DNA from: Setophaga petechia
Taxonomy: Eukaryota; Chordata; Aves; Passeriformes; Parulidae
Reading direction: 5' to 3'
Assembly (NCBI GenBank): GCA_024362935.1
Contig: JANCRA010000003.1
Span: 44,453,291-44,517,290 of the forward strand
DNA: 64,000 bases
In this document: positions 13,061 to 24,310 of the stretch, piece after piece
Layout of the letters: each line of letters opens with the position of its first letter
Position numbering within the stretch: the stretch's first letter is position 1
Translations under genes and position numbers: made by a program
Notes under the pieces: model-generated
What the model saw: the letters and a program-made list of their open reading frames with translations, nothing else
What the model was told of the DNA's origin: nothing
The model's database searches: none

Positions 13061-15639
13061 TTGCTTCATCTTCCCAGTTAATTTAAAAAATAACGGCAGC
13101 CTCCATGCTTAAGGAAGGGATTTTCATCTTCTCCAATGGAATAATGTGGTTTTATGCCGTGTCATTCAGAACTGATTTCATGCAGTCCCCAGAAGCCTGC
13201 ATCCTATCTAATATTGATGTTTGCTAATCTAAATGGAACCTCTGAACCACTTCACAGAAAGCCAACAATGTTGTTTTACAACTATGTTTGCTAGCTTAAG
13301 CCCAGGAAGAGTGAAAGTGTGCTTCTTGATACATTGCTTGTGCTATTTTCCTTAGCCACTAGATCTACATATTGTCATCAGTTGTGTGTACTCTGGACTT
13401 TTTCTGAACTGGTTGTTTGGCCACTGTTAATGTGTCTTCCTAGTGACATTAACAAAATGCAAATATTTCTTCTGTGGCTGGGTTGTTTTCAGTGTCACTC
13501 TTGCCATTATATTTTATTATATTATTTTATTCTCAAATTTTCATCTTCTGACAGTGCAATGTGTTGACCCAAGAAATGTGGCACAGAATGTTATTAAATG
13601 AGAGTTTTCTTCAGTTTCATTTATGTTTGGTTCACATACTTAGGCATTCAGTACACTAAACTCTGCATAACTTATGCCAGTAATGTAAATTGTTATTAAC
13701 CAAGTGCCATAGGTTATATTGTGACCTGCATGCTTTGATTACATAGTGGGGAGTTTAGAGATTGTGGTGGTGACATTGGATGACTGAAAATAGTGGTGTT
13801 TCTGAAGAATTGGTTAATTGGTGTGTGTTTAGCAAAGAAAATGCTGGGGTTACACACACGAAAGTAGTTCATTTCCAAAAGTTTGTTTGGCTTTCTGCAT
13901 TGAGTAAAGTAATGAGTGTTAAACCAGAAATGTTTCAGAGGTTGGAATTATTTACTACAGTATTGGATTGGTTAATATGTTAATGATTGTATTTCTTCTT
14001 CTTTGTATAAATGTTGTCTAGCAGTGTTATGTATATTTTAGCATATTTTCCATTCTTTAAATGCCAAAGAAAATACTTTAACACTACAGCAATATTTCTG
14101 TGAGTGTTTGGAAATGTCTGAGGAGTTTCTGTGCTTGTCTGACTTGGGGCCACTGAATATTTCTACATCTCTGTAAGGACAAATTGGCTCTAGGTTATTT
14201 CTTTGGGCAAGTAATATTGAAATAGTCAGCTTCAGGTAGCTTTATATCTTTATAGTTGTGTGGCTATAAATGCCCCCTTTTTTCCTGTAATGCTGAGCTT
14301 TTTGTTGAATTGCAAAGGTATTTCTGCATCCTTTATAAGCTGTGCATAATCTAAAAAGAGACTCTTCCATATCTGTTTGACAGTTCCAATCCTAAAACAT
14401 TAATCTGGGCTCTGTGTGTGACTTGCAGTAGCTTTCTGTGAGCAGATGCTGATGCCATGGCTTTAGAGCATGTCAGTATTTCAGTGCTGTAGGTGCTGGG
14501 CTTCTTTGGAAAGGGAAGTAACAATGAGGTGTGTAATTCACAACCCTGAAGAGTCAGCCTGAAAAGCTCCATTAATTCCTACCTGTTGCTCTAGGCAAGA
14601 TGATCTTGCATTGCTAATCTTCTCTCAGCAAACACTTGGTATTATGTGCCTCTCAGGAGTACTGTAGTCCATTTAATCCTTAAGATTTGATAAGAAAAAG
14701 CATTTTACAAATGCACTTCATTTTGGAGGAGATGCATTACATTTTATCCAACACAGTGAATTGAGTGAAATAGGGGAAGGAGGAACTCCTTTAACACAGT
14801 CAGGAATCACACAAACCAAAAGAAATAATTTTGTTGCTGTAGTATTTTCCTTTTATTTCCCTAAACTGCAGATGAATAGAGTTTGAAGTGTTTCAGAATT
14901 AACCACAGGGCTTCCATAGACTGGAATAGTTTGTTGCAAATGAAGGAACTTTTATTAATATGTATGCTAGTAAACATTATCAGCCAACCCACAAGACTGG
15001 GTGTGCTCTGTGAGAATTGTGGTTTCTTCATACTAAACTGTATATATTCAGTTAATACAATGCTGATATCCTTGTTTATTCTTTAGCTTGCTGTCTGAAG
15101 GGCATGAGGTGTGTAGGATTATGGTCAGTACCTCAGTAGCACTGTGAAGCTGTGGAGGACATGGTAGGGCTACAGAGGGACTGAGACAGACCCATGGGTG
15201 TTCTGAATCACCTTTACTAGGAAAGACTTTGGTTGAAAGTTCTGTCCTAGCAGATAAAAAGAACAGGAACCCAGCCCACATAAATTCTCTGCTGTAATGG
15301 AATATTTATTAGTGGAATGTAAATGGACTTCAGATGTATTTAGTTGCTGAAGGAGTTAATTAATGGTGTTATTAAAGACTGAAGGAAGAAACCATGTTTT
15401 CATGCTCTTTGGAGCTTTTCTTCCTAAATGATGTGGAGTTTTGACATTTTTCTCTTGGTGGAATCTATTACGTGGATCTTGCTTGTTTGTTTTGGGTTTT
15501 GTTTGCCTTCTGTGATAGAAATAGGGGTTGTACCTAGAAATAGGAGTTGTACCAGGCCTTGTGATAGTTGGGCAACTTGGATTGAGTGAGGCCTCAGGTC
15601 TTCTGTGCAGCCCTCTGCCCAGAGTGTGGTCAGTGGTGA

Positions 15640-16090
15640 GCTCAGGCTGGGTTTCTCAGTTCTTCCTCCACTCCAGTGGTGAAAACCTTCAAGGATAGGG
15701 TCTGCCCAACCTCTCTGGGCAGCCTCTTCTAATGCTTTGCCATCCCTGCTGTGCACAGTTGTGTCCTGGAGGGGAAAAAGCTTCTAAGCTTCTCCTCCAA
15801 GCAGGCTGATGGTTCCTTGTTTCATTTTATGCCTGCTCCCATGAGGTGCCACAGGGAAGAGCCTTGTTGGTTGGTCCTGGCAGGGTACTCTGAAGCTGAG
15901 CAAGCCCTCAGCCCTGACTGTCTCCTCACCACAGGTGCTCAGGACCATCTTAGTGCCCCTCTGCTGCAATCACTTCAGTTTGTTGATGCCTTTCCTGTAT
16001 GAGGAACTCCAAAATTGGATTCAGTATTCTAGACTGTAGCCCTGGGACGCTGTGATGGATACCAGCTATAATTCCTTCATTCCATCCTGG
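15640..16090 (-). mobile_element. CR1 LINE fragment, antisense orientation
   Basis: Read on the + strand, the sequence shows typical reverse-complement CR1 landmarks: CTCTCTGGGCAGCCTCTTCTAATGC, then CACAGGGAAGAGCCTTG, CCTGACTGTCTCCTCACCA, GTGCCCCTCTGCTGCAATCA and GAGGAACTCCAAAATTGGA followed by CAGTATTCTAGA. It is strongly diverged. The outer boundaries are approximate, and the 5' flank from about 15545 could belong to it. Confidence 0.75.
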
Positions 16091-16475
16091 ACTCTTGTGA
16101 TTTTGTATTTGATTAAAATGCCATTCCCGTGGTATAGGTGGTAGATAAAACATTTCCATTTCGTGGAGAGGTGAAAAGGGCAGTGTGTTTCCACATTGTC
16201 TGAGGGCACACACAGCAAGGTCTCAGTCTGCAGTATTGTCCTCTGATAATCACTTATTTTGTATTATGGATTAAATTCAGTAAATAATAAATCAGAATTG
16301 CGTCTATCTTTGGCATTAAGAACTCAATGAACATAAAGTGTTTTGAGGTTATATACCTTATGTGGCAGCAGAACAAGTTTTCAAAATCTGTTTTATTCAC
16401 TTCTTGTAGCTGTTGCGTTAAATTGTTTCAACTTTCTACACTGTATGGTTTGCTACATAGATGAAAACTGGATGC

Positions 16476-16516
16476 TTTGATGTATTTGCTTTGTATTTTG
16501 ATGTATTTGCTTTGAT
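16476..16516. repeat. Tandem duplication, 21-bp unit, 2 copies
   Basis: The unit TTTGATGTATTTGCTTTGTAT at 16476-16496 is followed directly by TTTGATGTATTTGCTTTGAT at 16497-16516. The near-identity points to a recent replication-slippage duplication. Confidence 0.9.
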
Positions 16517-19500
16517 ATTTCGAACAAAGTGGATTTTGTTGTCTGTTATCACATGTATGATATCTTTGCATCAAAGTTTAATAGGTTCAAATAGCACTAG
16601 AGAGGGTTCTCAGTCTCCTTTGGTAAATTTAGATGCTGTGCGTGTGAGCACCTATTTTGTTTTAACCAGTTTTGTTATGGATTAAAACCTGAGATCTGTG
16701 ATACTTTTGTGTAAAGCTTCCTTTAAATACTTTTTCTGAAACTGTATCTTTATGTGGCACTGCTTGTTGGGCAGCTTCCTCGCTAAACTCTATACATTGT
16801 GGCTGATACTGGAATTTAAGAGTAGGCTGCTTTTACCCAGGGTTTTTTAATCATATTTCTTAAGGATATCACTACTTTCTTTTTTATTAGTGAACAAATT
16901 AATAATTTAGTTTGTGTATCTGTGTTATCAGAGAGATTTTTCATTTTGAAGGCAGGAACTACAATTCTTCTAAAACTGCAAAAGTAATGAAATAGGAACA
17001 AATTCCTTTTTTTCTAAAGATTCTATTCTAAAGATTTCTTTTGTCAAGATTTCCTTGCTTGCAAGACTAACATGCTTTTCCCCTTTAATTTCAAGTTCCC
17101 TGAATGCGTTTTGTTTTTGTGAGTTAATAAAACCCTGATGGTTTCTCATGATATGCATCAAAAAGGATTTGTGAATCAGCAGATGACTTCAGCCTGTATT
17201 ACTCATGGAAATCTGTGTTGATCCTGTGATGATAGTGTATTCATCCTCTTATCTGTGCTTTTAATGACTGAAAATGCTTGTAGTGATTCTGTGGCATTTT
17301 CCATATTAGCTTACTGTTGGTTTATTAGCTCTGTTTTTAAAAGCGTGTTCATTAACAAAACCCTTCCTGCTGACACTACTTCTGGATAGTATAAATTATC
17401 TTTAGTAGTTCATTAAGGCAGGAGAAAAGAATTTTTTCATTTCTGAGGAAACGTAGTTGCCATTTAACCTCCTCATCACTGAGCTGGGTGGAAGGATAAC
17501 ACTGCACGAGGGCATGACTGTCAGTTTACTGTTCATTTCAAACTCTTCTTATCTGCAAGCTTCCACCAGAAGTGAAAATGCAATAAAATCTGATGCCAGG
17601 CCATCTTGTCCCCGTTCATCTGTCTTTATAAGCCCAGGCTCTTGTGTTGACTGCTGCTAGTGACAGACACAGCAGCTCAAGATAGTCACAGAATTGTATT
17701 TGGACTGAACAGCTAAACACTTATGAATTCTCATCTGAGTAGGATGTAAGATTTGAGAGAATCAATTTTTCTTATGCAGTAGTTTCTAGGTTAAGATAGT
17801 AATTAAACTCAGTGGGGGGATGAAATTTTGACAATAAGAAAGACTCCTGGACACTGATTACACTGGGGCAGGTATTTTACTGCTGCTTTGATGGGACGCT
17901 ACTATTTTAGAGTATCATTCAGTGTCTTGGAAAGATGGAGTTTTGTGTATGTGCAGATTGTAGTAGGTGCTTTTGCTTGAATTATTTGGTATTGTTCCTA
18001 ATCCTTCCACCTTATATCTGTATTACACTGCATTTTTCTTCTAGCTTGCAGAACTTTGAGGGCACTGTTTTTCTTGGACTATTTGTTGGTACTTGTTCTA
18101 TCCAATTATTAAAGCTAATATCCAAAAATAAATACTCAGAAGGCTGAAACTATTTTGAAGCCATTGATGTATTTCAGAAATATGTTATGAAATAAAGCAA
18201 ACTATTCCTGGCTGTTTGCCTGATTCGATACAAGCTCTTCCTCCTGTTTGGAGTAACTGCTCACTGACTGAGCAGCTCTTCACTGCACGAGTTCTTCTGT
18301 CAGCTGCACCCACACCAAAATCACCCATGGAAGTGTGGGTGGGTGCCCACACACAACTGTCATCACCATTTGGGATATTCAACATAAAGGTGTTTATGCT
18401 TATCTAGTCTTATAGGTAAGTGTACAGGAGTCAGCCTGCCTGGAAAATAAGTGCTGTAGAAATGGCTTGTAATAATTTACAGGGCATCTGTCCAATGACA
18501 ATGTGAATTTTTCTCACAATTTATAAATTTGCTGTTAATGTGGCATAGACTTCATCAATAGTTGATTCACACATTTCGAGTTTCAGCTGCCTGTGCATTT
18601 AAATTACTCGAGAGACAATCTATACACTTGCTTGACTTCAAATGAAAGGTCATCAGCATCAGTCATGTCCAAAAATTAATAATTAGGACTTGGCTTTGAC
18701 TCAAATACAAAATTAATTGAAGTCATATTAATTATGAATTCTGCAAAAGGATCCATACAGGCAAAAGTGCCTGCCTGGCTCCATTATTTGATAGGGATAG
18801 GACCTGGTTTGCATCTGTCTTAAGACAGTGGGTGACTAAGTTCTTATGTTGGTAAAAGCTGGTGTATACATGCTGTGAAATTGTGTTGAGGTATCTACAA
18901 AGAAATGGGTTTTGTACTGTGGTTTTTTTATGAAGAGTCTGAGTCTTAAGTATTATTATCCTTGGAAAGTGGTGTTCTGTAACTTTGAAATTCAGGATAA
19001 TTTCTAAGAGTCTGTAGTGTAATTTAATAGAGCTGGTAGTGATAGATAGTAATCAATGTAATTTCTTGTGGATTTTTCATGGTTTTATACTTGCTTTGCT
19101 TTCATGACACTGATTACCAGTATCTGTAAAAAATCAGAATAATATGAAACTATTAAAATTAAAAGATGCTTGCAAGGAAAGAAATACCATGATTGATCAC
19201 ACAGAAGATTTGTAGTGTTGCTAGAAAACTTAGCTTGGCATTTCAAATGTGTGGTGTTGTACTAATGCAAGGTCTGAGGCTTTCAGAATTCACATGGTGA
19301 AGCATCATAAGCCTTTCCCAGTTTTGTTGAAGCTATTACATGTTTCTCTAAAGAAAAAAAAGAATAAAGGGGCATGGAGAGTAGAACAGCTTACCATGTC
19401 CTTTTATTAAGGCACATTTATTGTGCCTGTTGTACATGGGAGGTTTCTGGACAATAGGAACATGTTCAGTAGTTGCCATTTGGAGGAAATACAGGTGATT

Positions 19501-19861
19501 AACTACTTCTTGGGTAGCTGATGTGTCCAGAGAACAGCTGTGCCAGGTCTTCTCTTAGTCTGTGCTTGCAAAGGAAGGAAAGCTTGCACTGCAATAAGTT
19601 TAGAGCACTCTGACTGGTGATGGTATTGTTATCAGTGTTGTGTAAACACATATCACTGTTAAGAAAATATTTAAAAGACATGAAAACAGCAACAAATAAT
19701 TGTCATCTAAAAATCTAGCTGTTAAATTTCTCTCATCCTGATAAAAACAAGCTACTGCTAATAGTCTTAGAATAAATCCATTTAAATACTGGGAAAGCTT
19801 CAAAGAAGCTTTATTATAAGAATTAAATTGTATTTGCAGTGAAAGGGTAGAGGGAGCAGCA

Positions 19862-20125
19862 GAGAATGACAGAACAGAATAATTTATGTTGGAAGGAAGC
19901 TCTGTACCCCATCACATCCAACCAGGCCAGCTTCAAAGTTGGAACAAACTTATAAAGTTTGATATTTGGCTTGGAGCCTTATCTGACCATATTTTGGATG
20001 TTTCCAAGGAAGGAGATTCCACAGCCTTGCTAGGCAACCTCTTCCAATGTTTGACTGCTCTCATTGTGAAGGGAAATCTTCCTGCTATCTAATTCCTTGT
20101 TGCAAGGCATTAGCCATCTGTTGTA
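19862..20125 (-). mobile_element. CR1 LINE fragment (3' end), antisense orientation
   Basis: It begins with the inverted CR1 tail (GACAGAACAGAAT), then runs through TTGGAAGGAAGCTCTG, CATCACATCCAACCAGGCCA, GTTTCCAAGGAAGGAGATTCC, ACAGCCTTGCTAGGCAACCTC, TTCCAATGTTTGACTGCTCTC and GTGAAGGGAAATCTTCCTGC, all in the order expected for an antisense CR1 3' end. It has no coding capacity. Confidence 0.92.
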
Positions 20126-20525
20126 TAGGTTGTTTTGAATAGTATCGCTTAGTCTTAATGAGTCCTGTGAGGCAAAACACTTAAACTCTCACTTTTCAAA
20201 TTCAAATAAACCACTGTGTTCTGCAAAACTAATTGTTAGTGGCAGGGGTTTCATTTCTTTCTTCCCAGTGAAGTCCTACTATTGAAGCTGCAGATTTGCA
20301 GGAAGTTTTGGGTTTATGTGCCCTCTCCTTGTCTGTGAAATTACCCATCTGCATTTTAGGCAGCAACAGAGAGCCATCCTTCTGTTTCTCTGCTCATAGT
20401 GTTTGCTTGATATGCAAAACTTGTCCTAAAATGCATTGCTCAGATATTTAAAAAAGTGTTTACTTTCCAGCTGAAATCTTTATTAGTAGTAAGCATATTT
20501 AGTCTTGTTAGTAAAGTACTTGCTC

Positions 20526-20539
20526 TTTTTTTTTTTTTT
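20526..20539. repeat. Poly-T run (14)
   Basis: An uninterrupted T run inside the first intron, with no associated element recognised. Confidence 0.95.
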
Positions 20540-21170
20540 GCAACTAAGAGGACTAATTCCTCATCTGGTGAATTTATTTCCTGAGATAGAATAAAGCATT
20601 TGTGTGCATGCTGGTATGGTATCATGGGAAACTTCCCTTCCTGAACAACTCTAGAGCACTTGTGGAATACAGTTCTTTTTCTTAGTCTTAATTGAAGAGT
20701 GAGTTATTAATGATTGACAGCCTGCAGATGAGAGCTTGTTGGCAGTTCCTCTGCCCCAGAGAATATAGCTGGCAAGGTCCTTTCATTTTTTTTAAGCTAA
20801 TAGAGTATCTGCACTTTTTTTCATAGCAATCCTAACCTAAGCATGTAAGGTTAAGCAGACTGCATCAGGCCTGCTTTGAAAGAAAAGGCTTTCAACTTAA
20901 AACTGGGCTGTGTGACAAACATAGAGTTCAATTGTTAGGGTTGTAAGTAATTTATTTATGATTTTCTTTGAAAACATCTCAAGTTCCTATCCCACTCTTT
21001 GGATGTAGACACAAAATTAAATCTCACATAGAAAGGCTTTTTTAGGAAACAATACTCCTCAGTGGTTTTGTGAGGAAATAGATCCTGGTTGCTTTGTAGA
21101 TGTTATTGTGCGCTTACTGAAGATACTTCTCTGGATCTCTGATTTCATGGAAAAACTGAAGAGATAGAAA

Positions 21171-21200
21171 CTTTATTAACCTTTATTAACCTTTATTAAC
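21171..21200. repeat. Tandem repeat CTTTATTAAC x3
   Basis: Three perfect head-to-tail copies of a 10-base unit. Perfection suggests a young, possibly polymorphic minisatellite. Confidence 0.97.
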
Positions 21201-22772
21201 CCACAGCTGTAGGACAGGTTAGTTCTCAGCAGTGTAGGGAGGAGCAGCCATCCCTGGTGCAGTGGAGTAATTGATAGCCCATATCTTGTTCACAGTTTCC
21301 AGTGGCTCTAGGGTGAGGATTTTTATAATAGGTGAGGCTGGAAAAAGGCCTTCTGGTGTTGCTTAAGTTGTTACAGCTTTCAGCTTATCATTGGAAATGT
21401 TCATGGTATGGGTGCCTTATATCTGACTTGCTCAGTTATGAGGAACCCAACACAGTAGCAAGGTGTGTTGGAAAAGGGTGAAAAGTTTGTAACACACCAA
21501 ACACTCTCTATATTTATAGCCTGAGTGGGACTTAACATGAGTAGTTGGTGGAGTTTTTGTTGCTTTTAGGGGTTGGTTGGTTTTGCTTTGCTTGGTTTTG
21601 GTTTGTTTTTTAAATCAAGACATGTCCTGAGCTATTTACATTGGCATGTTATGGCTGCGTGAGCTGTCTGATTGTTAGCTGTTCTTTAGTCAGCAGAGTG
21701 TTATCTCTTAGGAACTCTGAAATCTGAAAGTGTTTCTTTATGCCTTATTCTGTGCTGGGGGGCATCCTGGTGTGCTGGACAGCAAGGTCAAATCTGTAAT
21801 GCTTGAAACCAAACAGGCTTTACAAGCAGAAAAACTCCAGCTCTTTAAACAAGAAAACACATCAAGTTTTCATTTTTGCCTGTTTGAGGTACAATTCTTT
21901 GAATGGCTTTGTTATTTTTGCTTTCTGAATACACTCAGTGTGTTACTATTTTGTTACATTTGATGTGAGTTGTGGTTTTGGATGTTGTTTACCTAAGAAT
22001 TATTACCTAAACCCAGAAAAATTTAGAGTCTTAAATAAATGAGTTCTTGGTTCACATATAGGTAAGATACCGATCTTTAATGGAAAGAAATTTTTCACAG
22101 AAGATAGCAAAATGTCTAGATAGTGCTGTGAGGGGAAAGTTTATAGAAACCCCTGATTTTAATTCAGTTCTGATGAAATACTAAATAATGTTGTTTTATA
22201 TGAACTGTGCAGCTGCACAGCTAAGGTTATATGTGGTCTTCTGCATGAAGGTGTAAAGAGAAATCATTGGAGAAATACCACATTAGAGGAAAAAGAAACA
22301 TGCAAGAAATGACTTCCACATAATTTCTCTCTGACATCATTAAATAATAAAAATTGTGTAAAATGTTGCATTTCAAATTACTGGTTCTATTCTGTGAAAT
22401 TTGTGGAAACACAAATCAGAAATTTATGTGATGTAATTTCTGTGCTATATCTAAATAATCTGGAAACTGCCAGGTATAAATAATCATAAATTCAAGTGCA
22501 TCTCACTAACTAAAGATTGCAACTAGTTTAGTTTTAAAACATTAACTTGCTTAATAATTAAATGGCACAGTCTGCCATTGGCAAAGTCGACAAGAATATA
22601 GGAAGGAGCTGAAAACATTTCAGACTTGAAAAGTACCTCAGAAATATGTTTAATTTCTGGACTAGAGCAGCAAAACATCAGTATAAAAAGTTCTGCCTTT
22701 TAGAGATCATATTTTACTGAGTATAGCAATATTAATTTTCTTTTTCCTTTTTTCTTTTTTTTTTCCTTTCAG

Positions 22773-22856
22773 CCATAATCAGCAGACCACGTCATTTAGA
22801 CATCCTGTGACAGGACAGGTTTCTCCAGAAAATATTGAATTTATTTTGCGAGAAGA
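22773..22856 (+). CDS. PLEKHA7: PLEKHA7 exon: C-terminal half of WW domain 2
   Basis: This 84-nt exon is flanked by a long pyrimidine tract with CAG acceptor and a consensus GTAAGT donor. It enters in phase 2: its first C completes an Asp codon begun upstream. It then reads HNQQTTSFRHPVTGQVSPEN..., closely matching human PLEKHA7 HNQQTTAFRHPVTG. The His and the Pro of FRHP are WW-fold residues of the strand 3 and C-terminal lock region, so this is the second half of WW2. The domain start (GWEEGF-type segment) is on an exon before the window. WW domains of PLEKHA7 bind PDZD11, mainly through WW1. The exon leaves two bases (GA) to be completed by the next exon. Confidence 0.96.
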
Positions 22857-23013
22857 GTAAGTAGTTTTATACCCATGTCAAGAGATCTAAAACAGTAACA
22901 CATTTATCTACAGCAGATTAGTACCTTAATTTATTGATAGTACTTCCAATATTGTAGAAAAATTTAATTGAGGTTTGTGCTTAAAATTTTGCTTGTCATT
23001 GTGATAGTGACTG

Positions 23014-23084
23014 CTTTCAAGTCCTAGCTTGGAATCAAAAACTCTCATAATGGTAGTTTTTGATTCCAAGCTAGGACCTGAGGG
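23014..23084. repeat. Long perfect hairpin (23-bp stem, 11-base loop)
   Basis: GTCCTAGCTTGGAATCAAAAACT at 23021-23043 is exactly complementary to 23055-23077, with loop CTCATAATGGT. Past one A-C mismatch the pairing continues for six more pairs (two of them G-U) out to 23014 and 23084. It lies 158 bases after the WW2 exon. It could be a template-switch palindrome, a short fold-back element or a small-RNA precursor; the sequence alone does not say which. Confidence 0.95.
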
Positions 23085-24250
23085 AAAATCTTTATAAAAT
23101 CTTCAAAAAAAACTCAGACAAACCTAAAAGTAAACAAAAAAATTACAAAATATGCTTAAACAATAATGCTTTAGTCTTATGTAAATATCAGGTAAACAGA
23201 ACATAAATGTAAAGTGCATATTGGAAGGTTTGTGTTTCTTTGGTTTTCTTATGTTCAAGATGTTCTACATTCATCACCTGTTTTCCTTTGTTCTAAAGAA
23301 ATGGTGTAGAATATATTTGTGTCCAGCATATTTCATCTTCATTGTCTGATCAAAACAACCAAACAAAAGTAAGAAATGTATGTGTTCAGTCCTGGTGAAT
23401 TTGGATTGGTGCTGGATTGGATCATGCACCATTTCTCTGTAGGCTTCAGCTCCTCTTGTCATCCTGGCTGCCTGCTAGATTGCTGCTGCCATCCTTCTCT
23501 GGTGGAATGACTGGGTATCTTCCCTAGGCAGAAAACAGAGTCCTGGACAAAACTCTACATCACTTCTACAACCAAAGGGCAAGAAGAATGGCACACCACC
23601 AGATAGTTTTTCTTTTCCAGGCCAATTTTCCAGCACTGTTCAAGCAGCCTCTGTCACAGAGTCTGGGCATCCTGCTGTGGTGCCCTGGATGTGAGGTTTG
23701 TGTGGCTGCCTGCACGATTCTGAGCTCTTCACATTTCAAATTCTGTGACATTTAATTTGCTTTACATTTTGGTAGGACTGCTATGAAAAGCAGTTTACAG
23801 CATTAAGAAAAATGAGGCCTAGAGGAAGGCTGTTCAGCACTCCCAGGAGACTGAGCTTTTCCACGTCTTCTCTTGTGACTTGGAGAAGTAAACATGGCTG
23901 TAGAGCTCTGAGATTCTGCTACAGCCCTGAGGAGAACTTCTGAAATAGTTTAAAAGCCAAACCAACCAACCAAAACCAACAATAGCAGCAAAACCCCTAA
24001 AAAAACCCACACGCTAAACAGTTGCTCTCCCCCAAGGCAAAGCAAAGCCAAGACCAAATCCTGTGTCAAGATGGCTTATGAGAACTAACATGAAATATAA
24101 CATTGGGTGTGAGGGCTGTGGGGTGGCTGCTGAGCTGGAGGTCACCCCAGCTGTCCCATGGCATGCACCTGCTCATTTGCAGGTGTGAAACAAGCTGCTC
24201 CACCTCACCGTCCTAGTGAGGAGAACAGATACTGTTGCAAATCAGCAAGT

Positions 24251-24310
24251 CTCACAGAGATTATGGACAGCAGTCACTGAGCTCACAGAGAGTATGGACA
24301 GTAGTCATGT
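24251..24310. repeat. Tandem duplication, 31-bp unit, about 2 copies
   Basis: CTCACAGAGATTATGGACAG at 24251 recurs as CTCACAGAGAGTATGGACAG at 24282, and the following CAGTCACTGAG and TAGTCATGTG also align. Few substitutions separate the copies. Confidence 0.88.

Larger units (their letters stand above)
1..22772 (+). other. PLEKHA7: PLEKHA7 intron (3' part), no gene found
   Basis: This is AT-rich non-coding sequence ending in a long pyrimidine tract and the acceptor at 22771-22772. I looked for the preceding exon, expected to encode a stretch like DLPRGWEEGFTEEGASYFID, and did not find it, so it should lie before the window. The stretch holds CR1 fragments near 3178, 8655, 15640 and 19862, a hairpin at 9003-9045, small tandem duplications and a GC-rich block at 12290-13060. 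The open frames here are short, lack any recognisable domain and mostly overlap repeats. Confidence 0.8.
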
